Below, one piece after another: positions 15,180 to 24,595 of a stretch of DNA of 64,000 bases. Numbering within the stretch: position 1 is the stretch's first letter; each line of letters starts with the position of its first letter. Below the pieces are notes generated by a model that saw only the letters and a program-made list of their open reading frames with translations, was not told where the DNA came from and ran no database searches. The stretch is from Planctomicrobium piriforme (GTDB lineage: Bacteria; Planctomycetota; Planctomycetia; Planctomycetales; Planctomycetaceae), in the NCBI RefSeq assembly GCF_900113665.1, contig NZ_FOQD01000020.1:1-64000 (forward strand). Reading direction: 5' to 3'. Position numbers and translations under genes: made by a program.

Positions 15180-17200
15180 ATTTTCTTCAGCCTGTCATGC
15201 TGTTTGCGCTCCCGCTGATCGCGCTGCCGATCATCATTCATCTCGTCAACCAGCGACGCTTTCGAACGATCCGCTGGAGCGCGATGATGTTCCTGCTCGC
15301 GGCCAACCGCATGTCGCGCGGTTATGCCCGACTACGGCAATGGATCATTCTGGCGGCCCGCACTCTGGCGATTGCAGGCCTGCTGTTTGCCGTCAGCCGT
15401 CCTCTCACCAGCGGTTGGCTTTCTCTGGCCGCAGGGGGGCGTCCCGATACGACCTATATTCTGGTCGATCGTTCCCCGAGCATGCTGCAGCAGGGACGCA
15501 GCGGAGGAGTTTCCAAGCTCGTTGCCGCCTGCAGACGACTGGCGGAATCGCTCCGTCTGATCGGCTCTCAGCATTGGTTGCTGATCGACAGCGCTGGAAC
15601 TGAACCGGTCGAGTTGGAATCCCCCGAGTTACTCACAAAATCCCTGCAGGTCAGCGGGATCAGTTCCACCTCCGATTTGCCAAACATGTTGCAGCAGGTG
15701 CTGGAAGACATTCGCAAGAACCGGCCTGGCCGCAGCGAAGTTTGGATCTGTTCGGATGTGCGTCAAGCAGACTGGGACGCCGAAAGCGGTCGCTGGCAGG
15801 CGCTGCGAGATCAATTCTTCCAGCTTCCACAGCCCGTCCGCTTTCATTTACTCGCCTATGCAGATGCGGCTCCGACGAATCGGTCCGTCAGGGTGACAGG
15901 CGTTCGACGGATCGAAACAACCGCCGGCGCCGAACTGCTGGTCTCACTGTGCGTGCGACAGCAGTCTCCGGCCGAATCTCCCGTGATCATTCCCGTGCAG
16001 TTAGAAATTGACGGCGCGCGATCCGAGATTCCGGTCGAATTGACAGGCAGCGAAGTGGAGATCAAGGACCACGCGGTTCCTCTCGATCATCACCAGCTCA
16101 AAGGTTGGGGCCAGGTTTCGATTCCCGCCGATGCCAACGCCGCGGACAATCAATTCTTTTTCGTTTACGACCGGCCGGTGCCGCGAAAGACTCTGGTCGT
16201 CTCGGAAGACCGTGATGCCGCGCAGGATCTTGAGCTGGCTTCCTCGATCCTGCCAGATGAAGAACTCGCAGGCGCCGTTGAATGGCTCGCTCCGGACCAG
16301 TTGAAGTCGGCGGAATGGGAGTCTGTGTGCCTGGTGCTCTGGCAAGCCCCGCTGCCTGAAGAGGAAGACGCTAAAGCCTTGCAGGAGTTTCTCGACCGTG
16401 GGGGAGTGACCATCTTTTTTCCTCCTGCTGCGCCGACCAATGCGGAGTTTGCCGGACTGAGTTGGGGAGAGTGGATCGAACTGCAGGACCACGCCGCAGT
16501 TTCGACCTGGGTTGATGACCAGGATCTGCTCGCCAACACCCGTAGCGGGAGCTCGTTACCCGTCGGCCAACTCGGCATCACCAGATACTGCACGGTGCGC
16601 GGCGATCAGACTCCGCTGGCGACGCTGACAGACGGATCTCCATTGCTTGCGCGCGCGCTCACGGACAAACGCAACGTGTATTTTATGACAACGACCAGCT
16701 CCGCCGGCGATTCGACGCTGGCGACCGAAGGGGTCGTGCTGTATGTGATGGTGCAGCGCGCGCTGTCTGCCGGAGCGGCAACACTGGGCGCGGTGCGGCA
16801 ATACTTCGCAGGTCACTTCTCGCCTGAGCAAATGGCCCAGTGGCAGCGCCTGGCGGGCGCGACCGATGCACTGACGGTGAACTTCGCATTCCAGGCTGGA
16901 GTGTATTCGCAGGCAGATCAGTTGATCGCGATCAACCGCAGCGACATCGAAGACCAGCCGACCGTGGTTCCCGACACGCGCGTCGCCAGTCTGTTTGAGG
17001 GGCTTGAGTTTGATCGAGTCGACGATTCTGCGGAAGCGGGCAGTCCGTTGCTGTCAGAAATCTGGCGGGTCTTTCTGGCCTGCATGATGTTCGCGCTGAT
17101 CGTCGAATCCTGTCTCTGCGTGCCGCGAGTGATCGCGCGCTCAGCGCCTGATGAGCAATTGCGTCAGAGTCTGGCAGCCATGCGGGGGGCTTCCGCATGA
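15176..17200 (+). CDS. BatA-like membrane protein with vWA domain
   Basis: A 674-residue membrane protein. The N-terminal double-transmembrane BatA module spans residues 1-85: a first helix around LFALPLIALPIIIHLVN, a basic loop RRFRTIRWSAMMFL, then a second helix around AARTLAIAGLLFAVSRP. A vWA-like domain follows with the MIDAS-type DRSPS near residue 92. A long extracytoplasmic region comes next, and a C-terminal helix (VFLACMMFALIVESCLC) precedes a short cytoplasmic tail. Both ends overlap the neighbouring genes by ATGA. It probably scaffolds the MoxR/DUF58 system at the membrane. Confidence 0.9.
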   Translation: MNFLQPVMLFALPLIALPIIIHLVNQRRFRTIRWSAMMFLLAANRMSRGYARLRQWIILAARTLAIAGLLFAVSRPLTSGWLSLAAGGRPDTTYILVDRSPSMLQQGRSGGVSKLVAACRRLAESLRLIGSQHWLLIDSAGTEPVELESPELLTKSLQVSGISSTSDLPNMLQQVLEDIRKNRPGRSEVWICSDVRQADWDAESGRWQALRDQFFQLPQPVRFHLLAYADAAPTNRSVRVTGVRRIETTAGAELLVSLCVRQQSPAESPVIIPVQLEIDGARSEIPVELTGSEVEIKDHAVPLDHHQLKGWGQVSIPADANAADNQFFFVYDRPVPRKTLVVSEDRDAAQDLELASSILPDEELAGAVEWLAPDQLKSAEWESVCLVLWQAPLPEEEDAKALQEFLDRGGVTIFFPPAAPTNAEFAGLSWGEWIELQDHAAVSTWVDDQDLLANTRSGSSLPVGQLGITRYCTVRGDQTPLATLTDGSPLLARALTDKRNVYFMTTTSSAGDSTLATEGVVLYVMVQRALSAGAATLGAVRQYFAGHFSPEQMAQWQRLAGATDALTVNFAFQAGVYSQADQLIAINRSDIEDQPTVVPDTRVASLFEGLEFDRVDDSAEAGSPLLSEIWRVFLACMMFALIVESCLCVPRVIARSAPDEQLRQSLAAMRGASA

Positions 17201-19434
17201 CGGCGCAGCAGAGTTTGACCTTTGTCACCGACCCCGGGAGCGTGCTGCTTTCGATCGGGATCGTGGCGACCGCCATCGGCGTCAGCGTGTATGCCTGGCG
17301 GCGGAGCGGTTATCAGTTCACCTTCGGGCTTCAGGAACTGCTGCGCGTGGCGATTATCGCCAGCGCGGCGATCCTCTTTAACCAGCCGGAATGGGTGGAA
17401 GAATATCGCCCTGATGAGCGCCCAGCTGTCGCCGTCATCTGGGATCAATCGGCCAGCATGGAAACGCTGGATGTCTTGAATCCCGGGTCACAATCAACAC
17501 AGACGCCTGGGGAAGTCCATTCTGCGACAGGCTCAGGCCGAGCCATCTCCCGCGCGGCATCCATCGAATCAGTCACTCGACCGGAGGCGTGGAGCAAGCT
17601 GAACGAAAAGCTGAATGTCATCGTGCAGCCGCTGGCGACGCCCGTGGGCGGTGAGGGGACCGACCTGTTCACTTCGTTATCGGAGGCGCCCAACCGCGTC
17701 AAAAATCTGCTCGGGGTGGTCCTCATTTCAGATGGGGACTGGAATGCCGGCAAGCCGCCGGTGGAGGCGGCCGCACAATTGCGAATGAAGGGAATTCCGG
17801 TCTTCACAATCGCCGCCGGCAGTCCTTCAAAGCTGCCTGACATCGATCTAGTGAACGTCGACCTGCCGACATTTGGAATCGCGGGCAAGGTGCTGCGGAT
17901 TCCATTCACCATCGAAAGTTCATTGCCGAGAGAATTTCTGACGACGGTGACGCTCAAGACTTCCGATGACGAGACGCTGACCAAAGATGTGCGGATCGGC
18001 GCGATGGGCCGGACCAGTGATTCGATCGCCTGGAAGCCGGCCAATACCGGAGATTATCGGCTGACGCTGGAAGTCCCGCGGCACGCGGACGAATCCATCG
18101 TCGAGAACAATACCCGCACCGCACCGATTGCCATCCGTCAGGAGAAGTTGCGGGTTCTGATTGTCGAGTCGACGCCGCGGTGGGAGTACCGGTACCTGCG
18201 AAACGCGTTGTCGCGCGATCCCGGCGTCGAGGTTGCCTGTCTGCTCTTTCATCCTCATCTGGAACATGCAGGCGGGGGTTCAAAGGATTACATCAAAGCG
18301 TTCCCGGCCGGCATTGAAGAACTCTCTAAATTCGACGTGGTGTTCCTCGGGGACGTCGGAATGGAACCCGGACAGTTAACAGCAGAACAATGCCGGCTGC
18401 TGAAGGGGCTGGTGGAACATCAGGCGAGCGGACTCGTGTTCATCCCGGGCGGGCAGGGGAGACAAACGACGCTGCTGGAAACGGAACTGGGAGAGTTGTG
18501 CCCGGCGATCTTGGATCCCGCGCAGCCGAGGGGCTGGGGTTCCCGGACGCCTGCCCCGTTTGAACTCACGGAGAAGGGACGCACGAGCCTGCTGACGAAG
18601 CTGGCCGATACACAGGAAGAGAACGCCCGCGTGTGGGAAGACCTGCCGGGATTTCAGTGGCATGCGGCGGTGACGCGCGCTAAACCAGGCAGCGAAGTCC
18701 TTGCAGTACATGCAGACGCTACCAATGAATACGGACGGCTGCCGCTGCTGATTACCCGCACGTTCGGCGCGGGGAAAGTCTTGTTCATGGGGACCGACGG
18801 CGCGTGGCGGTGGCGAAAAGGAGTCGAGGATAAATATCACTACCGGTTCTGGGGACAAGTCGTGCGCTGGATGGCTTATCAGCGGAACATGACGAAGCAT
18901 GAAACGATGCGGCTCTATTACACACCAGACCAGCCGAAAATCCGACAGACCATGATGCTGCACGCGCATGTCATGGAGCGCAGCGGAGAACCGCTCTCGA
19001 AAGGGGAAGTCCTGGCCGTCATCACTGCACCGTCTGGAAAGAAGGAAACGGTTCGACTTCAGGCGGAAGGGGAGGAATGGGGAGTTTTTCAAGGGCGATA
19101 TGTCCCTGAAGAGCATGGACAATTCCAGCTTGAAGTGGTCTCAAAACAGACCTCTGCCACCCTGGAGACGCAGTTTTATGTTCAGGGAGAAGCGCTGGAG
19201 CAGCGTGGTAAGCCAGCCCGTCCGCAAGTGTTAGAAGAAATCAGCCGCGTGACGCATGGTCAATCGACGACGGCCAGGGATGTCGATCAGATTATCAATT
19301 CCCTCGCGGCACTCCCGCTTCCGCCACCAGCGGTGCGGCGGGTCCAGTTATGGAGTCATCCCCTGGCGGCAGGTCTACTGATTTTACTGCTCGGAGCGTT
19401 TTGGGTCTGGAGAAAGACAACCGGACTGATTTAA
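17197..19434 (+). CDS. Membrane protein with vWA and glutamine amidotransferase-like domains
   Basis: A 745-residue protein with two N-terminal helices (about 10-30 and 45-62), a vWA-like region with a perfect MIDAS DQSAS near residue 81 and a later LISDGDWN, then a domain of the class I amidotransferase-like fold (about 310-540) with VLIVESTPRWEYRYLRNA, FIPGGQG and FMGTDGAWRWRKG. A final transmembrane helix lies near 722-740. The FIPGGQG turn has no evident catalytic Cys, so this is probably a non-catalytic flavodoxin-like fold. This architecture recurs next to MoxR/DUF58/BatA genes in planctomycetes and related bacteria. The start is fixed by the ATGA overlap with the preceding gene. Confidence 0.87.
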   Translation: MTAQQSLTFVTDPGSVLLSIGIVATAIGVSVYAWRRSGYQFTFGLQELLRVAIIASAAILFNQPEWVEEYRPDERPAVAVIWDQSASMETLDVLNPGSQSTQTPGEVHSATGSGRAISRAASIESVTRPEAWSKLNEKLNVIVQPLATPVGGEGTDLFTSLSEAPNRVKNLLGVVLISDGDWNAGKPPVEAAAQLRMKGIPVFTIAAGSPSKLPDIDLVNVDLPTFGIAGKVLRIPFTIESSLPREFLTTVTLKTSDDETLTKDVRIGAMGRTSDSIAWKPANTGDYRLTLEVPRHADESIVENNTRTAPIAIRQEKLRVLIVESTPRWEYRYLRNALSRDPGVEVACLLFHPHLEHAGGGSKDYIKAFPAGIEELSKFDVVFLGDVGMEPGQLTAEQCRLLKGLVEHQASGLVFIPGGQGRQTTLLETELGELCPAILDPAQPRGWGSRTPAPFELTEKGRTSLLTKLADTQEENARVWEDLPGFQWHAAVTRAKPGSEVLAVHADATNEYGRLPLLITRTFGAGKVLFMGTDGAWRWRKGVEDKYHYRFWGQVVRWMAYQRNMTKHETMRLYYTPDQPKIRQTMMLHAHVMERSGEPLSKGEVLAVITAPSGKKETVRLQAEGEEWGVFQGRYVPEEHGQFQLEVVSKQTSATLETQFYVQGEALEQRGKPARPQVLEEISRVTHGQSTTARDVDQIINSLAALPLPPPAVRRVQLWSHPLAAGLLILLLGAFWVWRKTTGLI

Positions 19435-19552
19435 GATAAGCACTCGGCATTGGCGGCGGAGTTAATGTGATGCGCAACGCCGTTCTGTTCGCGGCGCCGC
19501 TGACGACTCAGTTGACCAATCAGCTGGCCAATCAACATCGGCAGGAGTCTGT

Positions 19553-22500
19553 ATGCCAGACATCAAGTCGGGACTTCTCGAAATCCCCGAGAGTTTGCGT
19601 CGACAGCTTTTGGCGTTTCGCCGCCGACTGCGATCGATCAAGTTGACCGAAGCCGTCGCAGGGACGATCTCCCTTGTGCTTGCCGCGTACCTGTTTGTGT
19701 TTGCCGTCGACCGACTGGCAGACACAGCCCCCGCCGTCCGCTGGGCCGCCTGGGGCGTCGCACTCCTGGCGTGCGGATTGATTCCACTGGCCTGGGAACT
19801 CTGGGTTCGTCGATGTCAGCGGCTTGATGAGGTCGCTCGACTGTTGAGCCGACGTCATCCCAGCGTCGGAGACCAACTGCTCGGCATCATCGAGCTGGCG
19901 CACAGTTCATCGGAACAGGCTCGATCGCGCACGCTGGTGCAGGCGGCCATTCAACAAGTCTCGGAAGCAGCCGCGCAGCGCGATTTCAATGACGCCATCC
20001 CGCGTCCCCGTCACCGTCAGAAGATGCTGGCGGCGCTGGCCCTCGCGGGAGCGGTCTGCCTGCTGCTGGTGTTCACCGGCGCTGCGGCACGGAACGCCTG
20101 GGCACGGTTTCTCGCGCCCTGGCAGGCCACCCCGCGTTACACGTTCGCCGCGGTCGATGCTTTGCCTGACGAAATGATTGTCCCGCACGGCGAACCGGTG
20201 GCCATCACCGTCAAGCTGACGGCGACCAGTGAATGGCGGCCTGCCCAGGGGGAACTCTGGTTGCCGGGAAGCGCGCCGGTCGTCGCCGTGCTCAATGACG
20301 ATGCCTATCGATTTGAACTTCCTGGGCAGCAATCGCCAGCGGCTGCCGCGGTTCGGATCGGCGACTATTCCGGCCAGGTCACCATCAAACCGCTGTTGCG
20401 ACCGGAACTGAGCAACATGCACGCCAGCGTCACCTTGCCTGAATACCTTCAGAGAAGCGAGCTGATTTCAAAAGACCTGCGGGGTGGTTCGCTGACCGCG
20501 GTCAAAGGGAGCGAAGCGGTCGTGACGGCGACAGTCTCTCGCGAACTGGCCAGTGCGGCAGTCAATGACGAAAGCCGAGTTCCTGAAGGAGCCCATTTCT
20601 CGACCGGAGCAATGTCGGTCAACGAGCCTCGCGAACTGCAGCTCACCTGGCGTGATGCGTTTGGCCTATCCGCCCAGCAGCCATTTCAGCTGACGCTCCA
20701 GAGCGTCGAGGACGAAGCTCCGTCTGTGCTGTGCGAAAACCTGCCGCGACAGCAGATTTTGCTCGATAGTGAAGTTCTGAATTTTCAGATCAAGGCCCGC
20801 GACGACTTCGGAGTCAAACGGGTCGGGATTGAATGGCAGGGCCTGGACCGCAATTTGGAGCGGCCGGCACACGGCGAGCGAATCATTGGCGCCGGGGACG
20901 CGCAAGCAGAACTGCTCGATCTGGCCGCGACGTTCTCGGCGCAGCAACTGGGCATCGCGCCCCAGCCAGTGGGAGTCCGGGTTTTCGTTGAGGATTTCCT
21001 CCCTGGCCGGGAACGGGTCTACTCGCCGCAATGCGTCTTTCACGTGCTGGATGCCGAGCAGCACGCCATCTGGGTGACCGCCCAACTGAGCCGCTGGCAT
21101 CGCCTGTCTCTTGAAGTCCGCGATCGTGAACTGCAACTGCATGAAACGAATCGTGAACTGCGGAGCCTGTCGGCCGAAGAACTCGATACCGTCGAGACGC
21201 GGCGGCGGCTGGAAACTCAAGTCGCGGCGGAACGAGCGAATGGGCGGCGGCTCTCCGCATTGGTTGGCTCGGGCGAAGACCTGCTCAAGCAAGCCATGCG
21301 GAATCCTGAAATCGGAGTCGGCCATCTCGACCGCTGGGCCGAGATGATGCAGATTCTCAAGGACATCTCCGGCAATCGCATGCCGGCTGTCGCTGATCTG
21401 CTGAAACAGGCCACGACGGAGAATCAGTTGGCGCAAACCACTCCTCAAAGCCCTCGGCCTTCGGCGGGACAAAACCGACTGGGCCCGAGTGCCGGTCAGG
21501 CGGGTCAGAAATCAGAATCGAAGCCCTCGGCACCCGTCCCGTCGATCAAGGACGTCGAGTCGACGATGAACGCGCCGCAATCGAAAGAATCGGCTCCTCC
21601 CCGCGACAGCAAAGGGTCCACGCCGCGGCTCACTTTGCCGAACACCATGCTCAGCGGCAATGGTTCGGGAAAGCCGAATCCTGCTCCGTCCGCAGCCCCC
21701 AAGCTCGATGAAGCGGTGCGTGAGCAGCAGGAGTTGCTGGCGGAATTCGAGAAGATCGCCGACGAGTTGAATACGATTCTGGCCAACCTCGAAGGCAGCA
21801 CCCTGGTCAAGCGTTTGAAGGCCTCTGCCCGCAAGCAGCAGCAGGTCTCGAAGAAGCTCGGATCGCTGACCTCGGCTTCTTTTGGAGTTCCGGATAAATG
21901 GAAGACGGCTGCGAACGATTCCATCACCGAGCTGGCCAGTCTCGAAGGGACGAGCAGCCAAGAAGTATCGAAAATCATGGATGACATGTCGGCCTACTTC
22001 GATCGCAGCCGGTTTCAACGATTCAAGGTCGTGCTCGACGACATGCGGAAGCAGGACGTCACCGGCGCTTTACGGACGCTGGGCGACGATCTGAAGAAGG
22101 AAAACGGAATCTCCATTTCCCAGGCTGATTTCTGGGGCGACACGCTGGATCGCTGGGCGGAAGATCTGGTCGAGGTCACCAAGTGCGGCGCCTGCCCCGG
22201 CTGCAAATCGAAAGGGAGCCTGCCGCCTTCGATCGTGCTGGAAGTTTTGCAGATTCTCGAACGCGAAGTCGGCCTGCGGGAAGAGACCCGTGTGGCGGAA
22301 CAGGCCCGGCCTGCTATCGAAGTCGACGTCCACGCGAAAAGCGGTCGCCAGTTAGCCCAGACGCAATCCGCACTGGGGGAACGGATCGACAAGGTCATTG
22401 TGCGCATTCGAGAACTTCCGGATGCCGAATCTGATTTCGGAAAAGAACTGGCCCTGCTGGGTCAGGTGACAGGCGTCATGACCGAGGCGACTGAAATTCT

Positions 22501-22819
22501 TGCCAAACCCGATACTGGCAACCCAGCGATCGCGGCCGAGACCGAAGTCATCGAACTGCTGCTCAAATCGAAACGCTTTAATCCTGGCGGCGGTGGGGGT
22601 GGAGGCGACTCGCCTGGCGGCGGAGGCGGCGGGAATACTCGAGACTCGGCGCTCGCTCTCGTCGGCAGCGGCGTGAATCAGAAGGAAATTCGCGAAGACC
22701 GCGGCGCGGCCCAGGCCACGGGAACATCGGGTGCAGTGCTCCCGGAGGAATACCGGTCCGGTCTCGACCGATACTTCAATCGTGTTGAAGAACGCCAACA
22801 GAAGTCGTCGACGCGCTGA
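19553..22819 (+). CDS. Large coiled-coil membrane protein (DUF4175-like)
   Basis: A 1,088-residue protein whose start is supported by an AGGAG ribosome binding site. Three hydrophobic helices lie in the first 180 residues (about 34-53, 64-84 and 161-178). A beta-rich extracytoplasmic region follows, then a charged coiled coil (about 520-590), a Ser/Pro-rich linker (about 620-710), further helical segments, a CGACPGC cluster near residue 877, and a Gly-rich stretch (about 1013-1030) close to the C terminus. The N-terminal layout resembles DUF4175-type membrane proteins, but that is a weak match. It follows the vWA/amidotransferase gene by 118 bases. It may be a structural component of the MoxR-linked envelope complex. 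The biochemical role is unknown. Confidence 0.8.
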   Translation: MPDIKSGLLEIPESLRRQLLAFRRRLRSIKLTEAVAGTISLVLAAYLFVFAVDRLADTAPAVRWAAWGVALLACGLIPLAWELWVRRCQRLDEVARLLSRRHPSVGDQLLGIIELAHSSSEQARSRTLVQAAIQQVSEAAAQRDFNDAIPRPRHRQKMLAALALAGAVCLLLVFTGAAARNAWARFLAPWQATPRYTFAAVDALPDEMIVPHGEPVAITVKLTATSEWRPAQGELWLPGSAPVVAVLNDDAYRFELPGQQSPAAAAVRIGDYSGQVTIKPLLRPELSNMHASVTLPEYLQRSELISKDLRGGSLTAVKGSEAVVTATVSRELASAAVNDESRVPEGAHFSTGAMSVNEPRELQLTWRDAFGLSAQQPFQLTLQSVEDEAPSVLCENLPRQQILLDSEVLNFQIKARDDFGVKRVGIEWQGLDRNLERPAHGERIIGAGDAQAELLDLAATFSAQQLGIAPQPVGVRVFVEDFLPGRERVYSPQCVFHVLDAEQHAIWVTAQLSRWHRLSLEVRDRELQLHETNRELRSLSAEELDTVETRRRLETQVAAERANGRRLSALVGSGEDLLKQAMRNPEIGVGHLDRWAEMMQILKDISGNRMPAVADLLKQATTENQLAQTTPQSPRPSAGQNRLGPSAGQAGQKSESKPSAPVPSIKDVESTMNAPQSKESAPPRDSKGSTPRLTLPNTMLSGNGSGKPNPAPSAAPKLDEAVREQQELLAEFEKIADELNTILANLEGSTLVKRLKASARKQQQVSKKLGSLTSASFGVPDKWKTAANDSITELASLEGTSSQEVSKIMDDMSAYFDRSRFQRFKVVLDDMRKQDVTGALRTLGDDLKKENGISISQADFWGDTLDRWAEDLVEVTKCGACPGCKSKGSLPPSIVLEVLQILEREVGLREETRVAEQARPAIEVDVHAKSGRQLAQTQSALGERIDKVIVRIRELPDAESDFGKELALLGQVTGVMTEATEILAKPDTGNPAIAAETEVIELLLKSKRFNPGGGGGGGDSPGGGGGGNTRDSALALVGSGVNQKEIREDRGAAQATGTSGAVLPEEYRSGLDRYFNRVEERQQKSSTR

Positions 22820-22932
22820 GGAGCGCTGCCGCGTTGTGATTCGCAACTTGAAATCATCAACTGCAGTTGCTTTGAAATTTAATTGTGCTTGGCACATCTC
22901 CTGGCTCGCCAAAATTGCGGAACTCTTTGTTC

Positions 22933-23712
22933 ATGCCCACTCACACTCTTCATTCCGTTTTGCTCCGCAGTGGCTCGAGAGGGAAGATTTTCAGACTCTT
23001 ATTTGGACTGTTGTGTATCGAGCTGTGCTGTATCCAGCGGGTGGACGCGGAACAGCCCGTCGTCTTCGGAGCCGTGGTCGTCCAGCTCGAAGGTGCGAAC
23101 GGCGAAGTGGGGAACGAGATCGTCTCTGCTCTCAATGTCGTCCTTCGCAAGGAGCTTCGCTTTGTGCAGAAGGTCTGCCAGCCTTCTCCTGAGCAACTCA
23201 ATGACATTCGCCAGGCGGGGATGGTCGAGATCCAGGAAATTTCAAAACTCTTCGCACGCGAGCCCGAATTTAGCGTCAAATGGCCCGATGGCCGCAAGCA
23301 GTTGTGCGATGCCCTCGCCAAAAAGATCGACGCCATTCTGCCGGAGCAGGCTGCCGGGCGTTATCGCGACGAGCTTGCCAGCCGCGAGAAAGCGAAACAG
23401 GATGCGGTCGTGGCCATGATGGTTTCGATCATTGACGGGAAAGTGGGCCTGACGCCGCAACAGGCCGAGCAGGTTGATGCGGCCATCCGCAACTCATGGC
23501 AGACAGAGTGGTCTCAAAGTGTGGCGATCTTCCAATACCCGCGCTACGCCCCCCTTCCGGATGTCAAAACGATCGCGAAAATCCTGACGCCACACCAATT
23601 GCAGGTCTTTAAACAAACTCCCAACCACGGACGCTTGTTTTTAGGCTGGCAGGCGGAACTGGGGGTTCAAGGCTGGGCAAATGGACTGGAAATCGACGAA
23701 GTTGACGACTAA
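22933..23712 (+). CDS. Small secreted protein of unknown function
   Basis: About 259 residues. The ATG at 22933 is preferred over a GTG at 22885 because it gives a compact signal peptide (basic RSGSRGK, then IFRLLFGLLCIELCC, cleavage near VDA-EQ). The mature part is helical and charged, with no recognised domain: residues around FVQKVCQPSPEQLNDI and LTPQQAEQVDAAIRNSW resemble the helical repeats found in LTxxQ-type periplasmic proteins. The next gene has a similar helical, LTP/LTADQ-containing design, so the two may be distant paralogues. It sits inside the MoxR-cluster gene run. Confidence 0.75.
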   Translation: MPTHTLHSVLLRSGSRGKIFRLLFGLLCIELCCIQRVDAEQPVVFGAVVVQLEGANGEVGNEIVSALNVVLRKELRFVQKVCQPSPEQLNDIRQAGMVEIQEISKLFAREPEFSVKWPDGRKQLCDALAKKIDAILPEQAAGRYRDELASREKAKQDAVVAMMVSIIDGKVGLTPQQAEQVDAAIRNSWQTEWSQSVAIFQYPRYAPLPDVKTIAKILTPHQLQVFKQTPNHGRLFLGWQAELGVQGWANGLEIDEVDD

Positions 23713-23728
23713 TCAGGAAAGTCGCCCG

Positions 23729-24595
23729 GTGAATGCAGACCGCTTTCAATTCAGTACGGCTTTCAGAGATGCAGTCCCGCGTCCGCAATGGCGACCGTCT
23801 CGATGGCTTCTGGCGTTGCTGATTGCGTTGACGTTCGCCCCTTGCGTTGCCTCAGCACAGTTTGTCCCGATTGATCCGCAGGAGCGCCTGATCGAGATCG
23901 ATGAATCGCAATTTCGCCAGATGATTTTTCCCAATTCGCCGTCGCAGGAATCGTTCGAAAAGAGCATGGAGTCGAGACTGAAACTTCAGCTTGAGGCCAT
24001 CCTTCAGGCAGGAGCGTTGACGCCTGCCCAGCGTTCCAAGCTCGAACTTGCCGGACGAGGTGATATCCACAGCTTCATTAGAACTGTCGACTCGATGCAG
24101 GATGAATACCTGGGCAAGCGGCTCAGTAACCAGGAATATATGGAATTTCACCAAAAGACGCAGCCCTTGCGAGGAGAAGCCGTTGCTTTGCTTTCCACGC
24201 GCGAGTCGTTGCTTCAAAAAGTGATCCCCTCGACGCTTTCCTCAGAACATCTTGCCGCTTACACGCAGCAGCAGCGGGATCGAATGCGACGGCGCTACCG
24301 GGCGGCAGTCAAATCTACCCTGGTCCTGCTGAATACGCAGTTACCGCTCACGGCGGACCAGAGAACGAAGTTCGAAGACCTCATTCTCGAGAAGACCACG
24401 CCTTCGATGGATTGGAACGACGAACCGCTTCAGAATTATTTTGTCCTGTACCACATCGCCAAGATTCCCGAAGCCGATCTCAGACCGATCTTCGACGAGC
24501 AAGAACTGAAGGTCATTCAGCGCCTCCAGCAGCGCGGGCGCGGCTATGCGGCCGCGCTCAAACGACAGGGACTTTTGCCGGATTCGGAGGAGTAG
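23729..24595 (+). CDS. Small secreted helical protein of unknown function
   Basis: About 289 residues. The frame is open from an ATG at 23681, inside the preceding gene, but a GTG at 23729 with AGGAAAG seven bases upstream lies just after the preceding stop and is preferred. A signal peptide follows (SRWLLALLIALTFAPCVASA-Q). The mature protein is mainly charged helices with LTPAQRSKLELAG and LTADQRTKFEDLIL blocks, like its upstream neighbour. No catalytic motif is visible. The stop TAG abuts the ATG of the next gene, so coupling is likely. Confidence 0.75.
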   Translation: MNADRFQFSTAFRDAVPRPQWRPSRWLLALLIALTFAPCVASAQFVPIDPQERLIEIDESQFRQMIFPNSPSQESFEKSMESRLKLQLEAILQAGALTPAQRSKLELAGRGDIHSFIRTVDSMQDEYLGKRLSNQEYMEFHQKTQPLRGEAVALLSTRESLLQKVIPSTLSSEHLAAYTQQQRDRMRRRYRAAVKSTLVLLNTQLPLTADQRTKFEDLILEKTTPSMDWNDEPLQNYFVLYHIAKIPEADLRPIFDEQELKVIQRLQQRGRGYAAALKRQGLLPDSEE

